Positions 11,876 to 20,818 are shown, numbered from the stretch's first letter. The stretch: 64,000 bases of DNA from Chitinimonas koreensis (GCF_014353015.1 NZ_CP060704.1:3931001-3995000); one strand, 5' to 3'. A program made the numbers and translations. The notes: generated by a model not told the origin, from the letters alone.

Positions 11876-12186
11876 GGAAATCCCTTTAAATAACGCGTTT
11901 AAAGAACGTCCATCTCGTAAAGATGGAGCCGTCCTATTCTAAGGATACAGCTGTAACGATAGTACAGAAACCGTCAAGGATACATCACCCAAGCGGAGGA
12001 ACCATCCGCCAGCCGACAGAACGCCGGCTGTCCTAACGACTCGACATGGCATCGGTGGCCGCACCGGTAGGCATGAACGCTCTTTCACACTACCAGTTCC
12101 ATGAACGCCCGTCAGCCGACGCCGACGCCGGCGAGACGCTATCGCTACACTTGAGTTCTCGCAACCAGCTTAAATCACTAGCCCTG
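11876..12186. other. Intergenic region upstream of the TPR-HEPN pair
   Basis: This 311-bp stretch holds the likely minus-strand promoter for the TPR gene. It has two short inverted repeats: TTTAAA-(8 nt)-TTTAAA near 11885, and CCATCT-(4 nt)-AGATGG near 11911-11927. I see no gene in it. Confidence 0.4.
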
Positions 12187-12666
12187 TTATTTCGCCGGGT
12201 CAAAAACAGTGAAATAGGTCTTACTGTCCCACCACATGACACCACAGCGAACCAGATAGCCGTCTTCCTTACGTGTCACCTCGACGGGGAAGCGACCACG
12301 GCACTCGGTCGCACGCAGCTGGTTGATGCCGTCGATGCCGAGCTGCTGTAACTCGCCAGTGATCAGCCAACGGGGATAGGTCGCGCCGTTGATGTAGTAA
12401 AGACGCTCGGCGCCCCCCACCACTATCATAGCCACTGATACCCACCATACCGCCTGAACGATCCCTGACACGACCCGTAGCGTCTTGTTGATCGACGTCC
12501 GTCCGCGCGCGGCAAGGCCCGGCGCCATCATGAGGAAGCCAGCGGCGAGAGGTACGGCCGCGGCCGACCAAGTGCGCGACAGCACGGCAAGCACCACGGC
12601 AGCCGATATCCAAAAGGCGACCGCAACCTGTTGAAAGGTAGGGCGTTTCAAGTATCTCCCCTTCAT
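12187..12666 (-). CDS. Small membrane protein with a C-terminal soluble domain
   Basis: This 159-residue protein has two or three membrane helices in its first half (VAVAFWISAAVVLAVL, SAAAVPLAAGFLMMAPGL, IVQAVWWVSVAMIVVGG). A domain of about 70 residues follows with a Cys pair (ATECRGRF and VRCGVMWW). The start overlaps the stop of the upstream regulator by four bases. No family is recognised. Confidence 0.65.
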   Translation of the reverse strand: MKGRYLKRPTFQQVAVAFWISAAVVLAVLSRTWSAAAVPLAAGFLMMAPGLAARGRTSINKTLRVVSGIVQAVWWVSVAMIVVGGAERLYYINGATYPRWLITGELQQLGIDGINQLRATECRGRFPVEVTRKEDGYLVRCGVMWWDSKTYFTVFDPAK

Positions 12667-12956
12667 GATCTTTGAGCCGGCAGGGCGGCCGTCGTATCGC
12701 CGGCGCCCCCCGCCGACGTGGCTATCGACACCAGTTCAGCATAGTGATCAAACGCCGGTCTGATCTTGCCGTTGATGTGGCGGACGTGGACATTGAGCTG
12801 CTGCTTCGAATAGCCATACCGTGCGGCCGCTGTCGCCTGCGGATCTCCAAGCACCAGGTGATCATGCAGCGCGCGCTGCATGTTCTCGCTGGTGATGCGC
12901 GTCACGCTCAGCATGGCAGTCAACATCTCGGCGGTCAGCCGGTCGGTAGGTTGCAT
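12663..12956 (-). CDS. PapB/KorA (TrfB)-type HTH regulator
   Basis: This 97-residue DNA-binding protein resembles the PapB/TrfB group. There is an N-terminal helical part (LTAEMLTAMLSVTRITSENMQRAL) and an HTH at about residues 38-60 (DPQATAAARYGYSKQQLNVHV). KorA-type proteins repress plasmid and ICE maintenance operons. The ATGA overlap with the membrane gene downstream suggests co-expression. Family placement is by pattern and is moderate. Confidence 0.6.
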   Translation of the reverse strand: MQPTDRLTAEMLTAMLSVTRITSENMQRALHDHLVLGDPQATAAARYGYSKQQLNVHVRHINGKIRPAFDHYAELVSIATSAGGAGDTTAALPAQRS

Positions 12957-13035
12957 CTGCTACACTTTTCCTTCCTATCGATGTCCTCGATAGCGTGGGG
13001 CGCCGGCGTCGGAACCGGCGCTCCACACCTCCACG

Positions 13036-14667
13036 CTACGCGGCGAGCCGCACCTCAAGCTCACGCATCTCAATGGTCAGCGGCACGTTGGCCAGGGTCA
13101 GCAGCTTCGCCGCGGTGCTCTTCACCCCGTCGGCCGTCTTCTGCATTTTTCCGAGCACGACGCAGCGGTTGGCCCACATCAGCGATTCCTTGCGCGGGTC
13201 GACCTTGGCCAAGGCCTCGAGTCGTTCCCAAAGCGCGATCTCGGGTCGAATGATGCCCTCTTCCGGGGTGCCGTGGCTCATGATGTAACCGGTGAACATC
13301 GCGCGCCTGGCGAACACGGCCAGCGCCTCCAGCCACACCGCGTGACCGATGACGAACCCTTCCCGCACATCGTAAGCGGCGACGCTGCCGTCGACCATGC
13401 TGGACCACTGGGGGATGTGGGTCCGGCATGCAGCGAAGAACTGAACCAGGAACTCGTCGATCTGCCGGAGTTGGCTCAACTCGACCTGGTCGACGTTCTG
13501 CTCGGTGACGCCGGTAAGGATGGACAGGAATTTCTTGATCGCGATCAGACTCCACAGCTTGTGCGATTTGACACCGACGCTCGAATTCTCCGCATCGACA
13601 CGCGCGCCGACGTCGGGCAGCAAGGCCAGCACCGAGAACACCCAGGCATTGAACGGGTTCCGGCGGTCGTACAGGGCGTTGATCGCCGACGACGGCTTGA
13701 CCTGCTTACCATTGATGTCGGCGAACATCTGCTGGGACCGCTCGAGGCCTTGGTCGAAGAAGATGGTCACCGTGATCGTCTCGTCGCGCAGCGACGGCCG
13801 CCGCGCCAGCGCCGCCTCGATGCCCTTCCGGCGGTGCTGCCCGTCGTTGATCAGGATCGTCGCTTCCATGGGGATATGCAGCAGCCCAATGCGCCCTGCC
13901 CCGCCTGGTACCGCCACCGCCTCGAAGCTCATCTCCGCCGATACGCTGGCGGTGATCGCCGGCAGCACGTAGTCCGATGGATTTTCGACCAGGTAGTCGC
14001 CGATCGCCTCGGCGCGGCGCTCGTTGAGGATCCGCTGGGCGCGCAGCTGCGCCGGCACGACGTCGTCGTCGTTGAAAGTAAACAGCTTCACCAGCGCACT
14101 GTACGGTACTTGCGCGGCGTAGTACGCCCGGCCAGCCTGCAGGCCGGCTACGGCGGGGAAGCTATAGGTGAACTGGCTGCGCTCGGCCGCCAGGTCGGCC
14201 TTGACGGCCCGCACGCGTGCCCTGCTCTCCGCCAGCTCAATCTGGTTCACCATCGCGGCCTCGAGTTCGTCCTGTGCCCGGGTCCCATACCGCTCGCGCA
14301 GCTGCTCCATCTGCAGGCCCAACGCCTCGAGTGCCCAGCCGATTTCTTCGTCGCTTTCCGGCTTACCGCCGCGCCAGCCTGGATGGAGCACGCTCTTCAT
14401 CGTCTGGGTCGCGAAGTCGTCAAATCGATCCGTCATGAAGCTCTCGGCCAACTGGGCATGGACGCTGCCCTTGGCCAGCGTCTGCTCGCTTTCGATCGCC
14501 CCAAAGTGCACCTTGAGGCCGCGAGCGTGGTTGTACTTGTTGTATTCGTCGGCCTTGTTGTGCGCGTGATAGGCCTGAGCATGTGTGGAGACGATTTCGC
14601 CCTGCTGCACCTGGTGGCCACCGGGTGTGTAAGAAAGGCAGGTTGCGATGACGTAATGCTTTGCCAT
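13036..14667 (-). CDS. DGQHR-domain (DndB-like) protein
   Basis: This 543-residue protein contains DGQHR at residues 275-279, followed by FADINGKQVKPSSAINALYD near 315. These are hallmarks of the DGQHR family that includes DndB, the regulator of DNA phosphorothioation. The first 180 residues are an extra domain, partly coiled-coil (ERYGTRAQDELEAAMVNQIELAESRARVR region), so it is much longer than the 361-residue E. coli DndB. No dndC, dndD or dndE gene is in the window, so it is a stand-alone member. What it senses or binds is unknown. It is intact, with an in-frame ATG at 14667. Confidence 0.8.
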   Translation of the reverse strand: MAKHYVIATCLSYTPGGHQVQQGEIVSTHAQAYHAHNKADEYNKYNHARGLKVHFGAIESEQTLAKGSVHAQLAESFMTDRFDDFATQTMKSVLHPGWRGGKPESDEEIGWALEALGLQMEQLRERYGTRAQDELEAAMVNQIELAESRARVRAVKADLAAERSQFTYSFPAVAGLQAGRAYYAAQVPYSALVKLFTFNDDDVVPAQLRAQRILNERRAEAIGDYLVENPSDYVLPAITASVSAEMSFEAVAVPGGAGRIGLLHIPMEATILINDGQHRRKGIEAALARRPSLRDETITVTIFFDQGLERSQQMFADINGKQVKPSSAINALYDRRNPFNAWVFSVLALLPDVGARVDAENSSVGVKSHKLWSLIAIKKFLSILTGVTEQNVDQVELSQLRQIDEFLVQFFAACRTHIPQWSSMVDGSVAAYDVREGFVIGHAVWLEALAVFARRAMFTGYIMSHGTPEEGIIRPEIALWERLEALAKVDPRKESLMWANRCVVLGKMQKTADGVKSTAAKLLTLANVPLTIEMRELEVRLAA

Positions 14668-14970
14668 GTTGATGTCCTCGTTGAAAGTACGCCCTGGTGT
14701 CGGAATGGGCGCGATGGCGAATCGCCATAGGTCAATCCTGCGCCATCCATGACAACGAAGTCAATAGTTATCTATTTACCTCAAAAATGCGGCTGGCGAC
14801 CTGCCAAGTCGAAACTCTCGACAAACGACCGGTCTGCGATGTGGTAACGCGCGCGTTGTATGACGGGAAAGGCCGTGTTGGCCCCGGGATCGGAAATCGG
14901 AAACCTGCGGAAAATCGCCCCGCCTCGGTGTCGTAGGCTTGGGTCTCGTTCAACCGCCAAGGAGACCGCC

Positions 14971-15254
14971 ATGGTCGCGAAGAAAGCTCGGCTCAACGTT
15001 CCCGGTTATCCAGCTATCGATGTGGAATACGTATTGGGTAACAACCACCCACCGCTACGCCTCCCCATGCCGATGGGCCTCGAGCGTGCCCAACCAAGTC
15101 GGGACTATGACTGTGAGCTTCGTGCAGACAGGCCCCTTCCCGGCCTCGGGAAGCTTTCAGTTGAGACAGAGCAAGGGGCTACTTCTCAATCTACGTGACA
15201 GGTGCCGGCCAGGACGGTCCTACCTATTGGTGCTCTGGAGTCGCGACGATGTAG
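14971..15254 (+). pseudogene. Small unknown gene with one missing base
   Basis: A strong AGGAGA ribosome site precedes the ATG at 14971. The frame as read ends at 15198 in unlikely sequence. Adding one G to the run at 15175-15178 extends it to 15254 with a natural-looking end (GGYFSIYVTGAGQDG, then TYWCSGVATM). The total becomes 94 residues. It is one of the few plus-strand genes inside the minus-strand block. Function is unknown. Confidence 0.45.
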
Positions 15255-15291
15255 TAGGCCGCCACCCGACTTGGCCGGACATCATCCGATG

Positions 15292-15684
15292 TCAGCGAGG
15301 TCGGGTGGCGGGATTTGTTGGATAGGTCATAGGCCCAATTCCATCATGCGGGTCCGAGTGGAATGCGCAGACGAGCGACATCATGTAGGCGATACCGGCC
15401 ATCTTGTGCTCGTGCTTCGGTGCCCAAGACTTTAGGTGGGCGCGAACGCACGTGTTCAGGTCGGACGGTGCCGCATCATCATCGAAGCCCAGCAAGAACT
15501 TCAGGCGACCTGGTGGCATTGAATGGCCGAAAAACAGCGCCTCCAGTATGTCCTTGTAGACGTTGCGGCCACTGCGGAAATCTTCGGGGATGTTTTCCCA
15601 GGCTGGCAGCAGCCGATCGGTGCCGAATGCCTCTTCCAGCTGCGACACCGATGCAAGATCAGCCCGGCTCAATGTATATGTCAT
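15292..15684 (-). CDS. Hypothetical protein
   Basis: This 130-residue acidic protein begins MTYTLSRADLASVSQLEEAFG and has a central PPGRLKFLLGFDDDAAPSDLN stretch. No domain is recognised. Its start overlaps the previous stop (ATGA at 15681-15684), so it belongs to the small-gene operon running from 17561 down to 15292. Confidence 0.55.
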   Translation of the reverse strand: MTYTLSRADLASVSQLEEAFGTDRLLPAWENIPEDFRSGRNVYKDILEALFFGHSMPPGRLKFLLGFDDDAAPSDLNTCVRAHLKSWAPKHEHKMAGIAYMMSLVCAFHSDPHDGIGPMTYPTNPATRPR

Positions 15685-15911
15685 GGCATCACCTCCATTT
15701 CTTCACTTTCGAATAGGTCGCTTTGCTCCATGCGCTGATCGATCCAGTGCATGCATGCCTTCAAGTTGGCCTCGACATGGCATTCCTGACCCAGTCCGAC
15801 ATGCCAACGCCCCAGGTAGCCTGGTCGATAGGCTGGATTGATATAGACGGCGAAGCCACGATATTCGTATTCGCCACGCCCGCGACGCGTACATACATGC
15901 TGAATGACCAT
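15681..15911 (-). CDS. Small hypothetical protein
   Basis: This protein has 76 residues. An aromatic-rich middle (GEYEYRGFAVYINPAYRPGY) suggests a compact beta fold, and the acidic end reads SDLFESEEMEVMP. It is coupled to the gene upstream by a TAATG overlap and to the one downstream by ATGA. No family is recognised. Confidence 0.55.
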   Translation of the reverse strand: MVIQHVCTRRGRGEYEYRGFAVYINPAYRPGYLGRWHVGLGQECHVEANLKACMHWIDQRMEQSDLFESEEMEVMP

Positions 15912-16576
15912 TAGGCATCTCTATCTTGGATGACGGCCACCGCCGACTCGGCAGATACGAATCTCCACGCGTCCATCACGGCGGCCAATCGCTCTATCGC
16001 GAGATCCTTGTTTCGATCACACATCAGCTCGTACATCGCCAGGGTCTTGCTCAGCCAGAGTGCTTGATCGGCGGCGCCATTCCCACACGGCTGCCGGACC
16101 ACCTCAAATAACTGAATCGCACGCGTCCTTGCCATCGTGTGCTGGTGCCACGCGAATGCCAACAGCTGGCCCAGATTCATCATCCCACCGTCCAGTTTGA
16201 AGCCAGCCTCCTCTACGTCACGCAGGTCGTAGTGATTCAAGGACCAAATGCCTGGTACACCTGCTGGTCGCGCAGCAAGGTCTCGTCGTAGCGCATGAGC
16301 GAACCTATCCAATACATGCCAGTCATGAGTGTGCTGATAGTTGCGATTGATGTCGTCTCGGATCTCTTCAAGGCTAGTGGCAACAGCCTCCGCTAACGCG
16401 TTGTAATCCGCGTGCATCAGGTCGAAATTTCGCTGATAACGGACAGCTTCCTTCCGTTCGATTTCCAGACACTTGTCCATAGAATTACATTCTCGACAAA
16501 ACCAATACACCGCCAGGAACAAAACGGCGCCGAGTACGACGTTTCCTGCAATGGAAATCCACAACAGAACGCTCAC
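15911..16576 (-). CDS. Single-pass membrane protein
   Basis: This 221-residue protein has an N-terminal membrane helix (LLWISIAGNVVLGAVLFLAVYWF), then a predicted coiled coil and a cytoplasmic helical domain. It is coupled to the next gene by a TAATG overlap and to the previous one by an ATGA overlap. No family is recognised. Together with its neighbours it forms a set of small membrane-associated proteins. Confidence 0.6.
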   Translation of the reverse strand: MSVLLWISIAGNVVLGAVLFLAVYWFCRECNSMDKCLEIERKEAVRYQRNFDLMHADYNALAEAVATSLEEIRDDINRNYQHTHDWHVLDRFAHALRRDLAARPAGVPGIWSLNHYDLRDVEEAGFKLDGGMMNLGQLLAFAWHQHTMARTRAIQLFEVVRQPCGNGAADQALWLSKTLAMYELMCDRNKDLAIERLAAVMDAWRFVSAESAVAVIQDRDA

Positions 16577-16902
16577 CGGCTTGCCTCCTTGCCGTGTGCA
16601 GATGACGGATCTAACGTCCTGCGTACTAAATCCGTGTCACGAGCCTGCTTTGATCGTTCGTTGGCCGCGCGCTGTGCCGCTATTGCACGGAGCTGCAGGA
16701 CCTGAAGCTCACCATTGGTTGGCGTGCGATTAAGCAGTAAAGCGTCGCGAAGCGTCGTAGCAGCGAGCGGCCCCGCATCTTGCGAGCGGCGAATAGCGTC
16801 TGCAATGTCCGACGTTGATGCCGTTTTGTCGCCGTATATAGTTAAACCGACAATGGCAATCATACCCACGAAAATTACAAGAATTTTAGCGATATAACTC
16901 AC
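16573..16902 (-). CDS. Small membrane protein
   Basis: This 109-residue protein starts MSYIAKILVIFVGMIAIVGLTIYGDK, a single membrane helix or uncleaved signal. A hydrophilic helical tail with RAIAAQRAANERSKQARD follows. It overlaps the next gene by four bases. Function is unknown. Confidence 0.55.
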   Translation of the reverse strand: MSYIAKILVIFVGMIAIVGLTIYGDKTASTSDIADAIRRSQDAGPLAATTLRDALLLNRTPTNGELQVLQLRAIAAQRAANERSKQARDTDLVRRTLDPSSAHGKEASR

Positions 16903-16957
16903 ATCTACCCCTTCTTGATTTTTGTTCGGCCTGGATGGTGAGCAATACAGTAACTAA

Positions 16958-17148
16958 TCAACCACCCGGTCGAACCCAGCTCCGCGGCGTCGTCGAGTAA
17001 TCGCTGTTGCTGAACCGACGCCAAATGATGTTCGACAAAAGCGCGATAACGATGAACGCAATGGCCACGTAGCTGAATCGATCAGCAATGTCATCCAAAG
17101 AAAGACCGTATGTCGAATGGCATTTGGCCCAGTTGAACCCTTAGCCAT
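16958..17148 (-). pseudogene. Small single-helix membrane protein, one base missing
   Basis: The ATG at 17148 overlaps the stop of the preceding gene. As read, the frame gives unnatural sequence. Adding one C to the run at 17128-17130 yields 63 residues: MAKGSTGAKCHSTYG, then LSLDDIADRF, a clear membrane helix (YVAIAFIVIALLSNIIW) and a basic tail ending at 16958. The restored hydrophobic helix is the main evidence. Confidence 0.5.
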
Positions 17149-17356
17149 CAAGTGCCCCCTGCGTATCCACCGACGCTTCCAGTTGTTCGACCCGAGCAAT
17201 TTCATCCTCGAGCGATGCAGCGGTAACCCGCGCACCTGGAACAGCCGGCTCGCCGCGCAGCGAGGCGAACAGCGGCGCGGAGAATCCTGCGAAGAGTGCC
17301 GGATCGTCGACCTCGAAGACGACGGTCAAGTACCGCGGCTTGATCGGCTGCACCAT
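17141..17356 (-). CDS. Small hypothetical protein
   Basis: This 71-residue protein begins MVQPIKPRYLTVVFEVDDPALFAGF and ends with an acidic helix (ASLEDEIARVEQLEAS). It has a compact alpha/beta composition and no recognised family. The ATG at 17356 follows the upstream stop by one base, so the two are coupled; its stop overlaps the next start. Confidence 0.5.
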   Translation of the reverse strand: MVQPIKPRYLTVVFEVDDPALFAGFSAPLFASLRGEPAVPGARVTAASLEDEIARVEQLEASVDTQGALDG

Positions 17357-17357
17357 T

Positions 17358-17561
17358 TCAGCTGCTCCCCTTGAGCACTGCGCGGTCCAGGAGATCGAGC
17401 ACTGCCTGGTTGGGTACCATTGCGACGGGCAACCTGCCGTCCCCGCTCTCTTGGGCGGCGATGGCAAGGACCTGGTGCCATGCGGCCGACGAGAGCTGCA
17501 ACAGGACGATATTGCCGTCCAGCTCGAGGAGCGCCGCGGCGCGTGTGAAAGTGGAAGACAT
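17358..17561 (-). CDS. Small hypothetical protein
   Basis: This 67-residue protein begins MSSTFTRAAALLELDGNIVLLQL. Heptad-like leucines suggest a helical hairpin. It is the first gene of the small-protein operon that runs to 15292. The frame is open further upstream to 17765, but that part runs opposite the antitoxin-like gene and lacks a ribosome site. Confidence 0.5.
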   Translation of the reverse strand: MSSTFTRAAALLELDGNIVLLQLSSAAWHQVLAIAAQESGDGRLPVAMVPNQAVLDLLDRAVLKGSS

Positions 17562-17600
17562 CAGTGAATTCCCTTGGTCAGAGCGAACATCTAGGCCAAC

Positions 17601-17822
17601 ATGGCAGAGTATCTGGAGCGACGTTCTATGGAAGAGACCAGCGATCGAAGCGTGAAGCGGATGGCCTTTCTGCAGGACGGCCTCAACGCGTGGAATGACT
17701 ACTGCGTCACGGGGCGGCACATAACCGAAGCCGACGCCAACGCCTGGCTGCTGCAACTCGAGCAAGGCATTGACGCCGAGCCGCCGACGCCACGCCGACC
17801 TGGTCCAGCAGAAGGGCCTTGA
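17601..17822 (+). CDS. Ribbon-helix-helix antitoxin-like protein
   Basis: This protein has about 73 residues. SDRSVKRMAFLQDGLNAWNDYCVTGRHITEADANAWLLQLE follows the pattern of small antitoxins that pair with ParE-type toxins (a basic strand, an AFL-GL helix, then a T-EEA-AWL helix ending in E-G-DAEPP). It lies on the plus strand, between two minus-strand units, with no toxin gene beside it. The last dozen residues look unnatural, so a base error near 17790 is possible. A ParE partner is absent, so it may be an orphan. Confidence 0.5.
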   Translation: MAEYLERRSMEETSDRSVKRMAFLQDGLNAWNDYCVTGRHITEADANAWLLQLEQGIDAEPPTPRRPGPAEGP

Positions 17823-17828
17823 TCAGTT

Positions 17829-18746
17829 TCATTGCGCAACCTCCAGCCCGATTTCACCGCCAAGCGCCTCGATCACAGCAGCCAAGAGGCCACGACCCTC
17901 GCGCACCAGGAGCGTCAGGCTGGCATCGAACAGCGCGGCGGCGTCCTCGGCGTCCGAATCCTTCAGCTGGTCCTGCAGCAGGTCGAGGAATTGCAGCCGC
18001 TTGATCTGTAGCTTCTCGGTCAGCACGAAGGCGATGCGGTCGTCCCAGGACAGCGCCAGCTGCATCACCATCTTGCCGCTCTTGAGGTGCAGCTTCACCT
18101 CGTCGGAATTCAGGTCGTGGCGGCGGCAGGTGACCTGGGCGCCGCCCTCACCGGGCGCCTTCAGCATGCAGTCGGCGTCGATGGTGAAATTGCTTGGCGC
18201 GCTCTGATCGAGCCACGTGCTCATGGCGGTGACCGGGTCGAGCTGGGTCTGCGCCAGCTTGGTCGGCAGCGAACCCAGCGTCTCGCGCAGGAACTGCACC
18301 AGCAGCTCGGCCTTGGCCGGCGTGGCGCTGTCGACCCAGATCCAGCCGGCCTTGAGATCGATCAGCGCGCGCAGCACGCGCGAACGCGAGAAAGCGCGCG
18401 GCAGCAGTTCTTCGACGATGCGCTCACGGATCTCCTTGGCCTCCTTCTTGCTGACCCTGCGGAATTCCTTGGACTCGATGTCGGCGATGCGCTCCTCGGC
18501 GGATTCCTTGACCACGCTCGAGGGCAGCAGCTTTTCCTCAGTCTTGAGGGCGATCAGCACGGCGCCCGAATTGGCGAAGGCGAAGATGTCGGGCGCGTGC
18601 GCCGCCGGCGCGATCCAGCCGGCCGTCAGCCGGTCGAGCGAGCCGGCCGGCACGAAGCTGCGCTTCTTCAGCTCGGCGTCGAGCGTGGCGAGGTCGATCT
18701 TGGCGAGGTCGGTGATGCGATAGGGCTGAAGGTCCTTGAACCACAT
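17829..18746 (-). CDS. rdgC: Recombination-associated protein RdgC
   Basis: This 305-residue protein is close to E. coli RdgC (303). It begins MWFKDLQPYRI, the conserved opening, and has the KLLPSSVVKE and FSRSRVLRALID segments and the CRRHDL-SDEVK-HLK-GK block. RdgC forms a ring-shaped dimer on double-stranded DNA and restrains RecA. I chose the ATG at 18746 to fit the family start; the open frame extends to 18860. Carrying rdgC on an element is known for some plasmids and ICEs. Confidence 0.92.
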   Translation of the reverse strand: MWFKDLQPYRITDLAKIDLATLDAELKKRSFVPAGSLDRLTAGWIAPAAHAPDIFAFANSGAVLIALKTEEKLLPSSVVKESAEERIADIESKEFRRVSKKEAKEIRERIVEELLPRAFSRSRVLRALIDLKAGWIWVDSATPAKAELLVQFLRETLGSLPTKLAQTQLDPVTAMSTWLDQSAPSNFTIDADCMLKAPGEGGAQVTCRRHDLNSDEVKLHLKSGKMVMQLALSWDDRIAFVLTEKLQIKRLQFLDLLQDQLKDSDAEDAAALFDASLTLLVREGRGLLAAVIEALGGEIGLEVAQ

Positions 18747-18921
18747 GGTGGGCTTCCTGGAGGTTGGGTGCGCGGCACGGTGAGTGGGTTTGGCCGCTGG
18801 GTCATATCCAACGGCGGTCGATGGCTGAGGCAATGCGGCGGCCGCAGGCCTGGCGTTCACGGTGGAGCGACCACTCGTACAAGACGACGCTCCTCGGATA
18901 CCCCTTGCTGGACATCGCAGC

Positions 18922-19686
18922 TCAACAGCGAGACGCCGACCTTTCGGGGGTCCAGGTCAATACCACGCCGCCGCCTTGCCGCTCCACGGCCGCCTCCGGC
19001 AGGCGGCATTCGATCGGCAAGGCGGCGCTTGCGCCGGTATGATGTGCTACCGCCCTGATCGACCCGGACCGACGTACCACCAGTGGCCTATCGAGGCCCT
19101 GGATGTCGTAGATGACTTTGGGCAACGCTGACGGCGAGGTGTCCGCCTCGGCCCCATTCGCGCCGCGCGCAGCAGACACGGAGCTCAGGCGGCTCTCGAT
19201 CCACCGGCGATCATCGGCAGACAGGTCGTGGCGACTGAGCAGCGCGACCAGGAATGCAGTCCCGACCCAACCCGGACCGCTGCTGCTTTCCTTTTCGCGG
19301 ATCAGCTGCGTGAGCATCGGCGAAGGCTGGGCTCCACGCGGCGGTAACAGCGACTGACGAGGAGTCAGCGGCGGGCGTTCACGGCGTGAAGTGGAAGAAA
19401 AGCCGTCAGCGCCAGACGCCTCGGTCGACCCGGCTGCTGATGACTTGGCGCGAGTACGGCCCGTACCGGTCGACGGCTGTGGCCGCGTCGAGTAGCGCCG
19501 CGTGGTCGCGCGATAGGTGACCGTCGGCTTGGGCCGCTCTACTCGCGCCGACGGGCTCTTGCTCAACGAGATGCGAGACCCTCCGGAACTGGAGGATTTT
19601 GTCGGCGCCGCTGCAGCGACGCCGGCGGCGATCGCAATGAGCAGCGCCAGCGTGGCCATGCTGCTCGGCATTTGCTTGAGGGCCAT
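18922..19686 (-). CDS. Membrane-anchored protein with a Ser/Arg/Pro-rich linker
   Basis: This 254-residue protein has a signal-type N-terminus (MATLALLIAIAAGVAAAAP). A Ser/Arg/Thr/Pro-rich stretch of about 90 residues follows, with low sequence complexity. A C-terminal domain carries GWVGTAFLVALLSRHDLSADDRRWI and a strand-rich end. No family is recognised. It starts three bases after the stop of the gene upstream and is part of the AlpA-headed operon. Confidence 0.6.
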   Translation of the reverse strand: MALKQMPSSMATLALLIAIAAGVAAAAPTKSSSSGGSRISLSKSPSARVERPKPTVTYRATTRRYSTRPQPSTGTGRTRAKSSAAGSTEASGADGFSSTSRRERPPLTPRQSLLPPRGAQPSPMLTQLIREKESSSGPGWVGTAFLVALLSRHDLSADDRRWIESRLSSVSAARGANGAEADTSPSALPKVIYDIQGLDRPLVVRRSGSIRAVAHHTGASAALPIECRLPEAAVERQGGGVVLTWTPERSASRC

Positions 19687-19689
19687 AGG

Positions 19690-20487
19690 TCAAGCTCCGC
19701 TGGAACTGACTTCGATCACCGAAACGACAGGCGCAAGCTTCTGCACTTGCTGGATCTCATCCAGGGAAAGATCCTTCTCGAGCTGGTCGAGCGCTGTCCA
19801 GGAATCGCGCTGGCAATTTCCGGTGCACCGCAGCGCCCACAGGTAGGCATTTGGGGTGTCACGAATCTTTACGAAGGCGGCGGCCGCGGCTTGAGCAGCC
19901 CCGTCGGTACCCAGGGCCCAAGCCCGAGCGTAGAAGCCAATGGCACGGCGAACGTCGCGCATGGTCGCAGTGCCGGCGAGCGCGAGCTCGCCTGCTTTCA
20001 TCAGCAGAGGCCCATCCAGTTCGGCGTTTGGCGCGCTATCGAGGTAGTCGAACAACGTCTTGACGTGCTTGGTACGGAGCGTCGAGTGATCGCCGTCGCC
20101 CTCGTCGTGGCCCACGACGAACAGGAACAGCAAAGCATCACGACTGTGTTGCGCGGCGGCCTTGTCGAGGTACTGGAGGCGGCGGACCCGAATTTCGTCC
20201 TGCACCTTGACCGCCTTGCAGACCTTGCCGTCCATCGTGTCGTAGCAAGGGTCGTAGAGCGAAAGAACCCTGGCCTCCGACGCGGAGAGCGACTGAAAGG
20301 CCGCGTACGAATCCGCGAGCCGATCGGCCGTCTTGATGTGCGAGCGAAGCGCTTCCTCGGCATGGCCTGCATTTGCTGTGGCCCTGGCGTCTTCTGCGTC
20401 ATAGTTCGGCCAGATGTACCAGGCTGCGCTCAGCACTAAGGCGGTGGACACTGCGACAGGTATCCAGCGGTATCGTTGATTCAGCAT
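19690..20487 (-). CDS. Membrane-anchored helical-repeat protein
   Basis: This 265-residue protein has one N-terminal membrane helix (RWIPVAVSTALVLSAAWYIWP). The soluble part looks like Sel1/TPR-type helical repeats (GPLLMKAGELALAGT, VRRAIGFYARAWALGTDGAAQ). It has two Cys pairs (DPCYDT and KVCKA; LRCTGNCQ), so it likely faces the periplasm. The ATG at 20487 begins the membrane helix. Confidence 0.6.
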   Translation of the reverse strand: MLNQRYRWIPVAVSTALVLSAAWYIWPNYDAEDARATANAGHAEEALRSHIKTADRLADSYAAFQSLSASEARVLSLYDPCYDTMDGKVCKAVKVQDEIRVRRLQYLDKAAAQHSRDALLFLFVVGHDEGDGDHSTLRTKHVKTLFDYLDSAPNAELDGPLLMKAGELALAGTATMRDVRRAIGFYARAWALGTDGAAQAAAAAFVKIRDTPNAYLWALRCTGNCQRDSWTALDQLEKDLSLDEIQQVQKLAPVVSVIEVSSSGA

Positions 20488-20560
20488 CGGTTTCCCCCTT
20501 TTATCGGCGGCATTGGATCGTTCCCATCCAACCCCGGCGGCATTGCACGTATTCATCCCG

Positions 20561-20782
20561 TCACCGTGTTGGGCGCCGGTGCTTTCGCGGCGCCCACATC
20601 CACGGAAGTACCGTGCCGGTCACAGGCGCCTCTGGAGGCAGGACCAGGCAGTGCAACGTTTTGCCGGCGACGTGGGCGACTTGGTAACGCCGGCCGGACC
20701 GGAAACGCAGCTCGTCACCGACTTCGGGAACATCGCCCCAGGCGACCCGAAGCTTGACGATCGACCAGGCGGGAGCAGCCAC
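20561..20782 (-). CDS. Small hypothetical protein
   Basis: This protein has 73 residues as read: KLRVAWGDVPEVGDELRFRSGRRYQVAHVAGKTLHCLVLPPE looks like a small beta-barrel. The last 15 residues look less natural. One extra base near 20616 would give an alternative Ala/Pro ending and a stop at 20553, so a base error is possible. It starts 36 bases after the large protein's stop. Confidence 0.5.
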   Translation of the reverse strand: MAAPAWSIVKLRVAWGDVPEVGDELRFRSGRRYQVAHVAGKTLHCLVLPPEAPVTGTVLPWMWAPRKHRRPTR

Positions 20783-20818
20783 TACGTCACGCCCAGCGTT
20801 TCAGGGTGTTGGCGGGCA

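Noticed and set aside
13036..14667. Complete DNA phosphorothioation (Dnd) system
   Set aside because: Only the DndB-like protein is present; no DndA, C, D or E motifs occur nearby.
17601..17822. Complete toxin-antitoxin pair
   Set aside because: Only an antitoxin-like protein is seen; neither side carries a ParE/RelE-type toxin.
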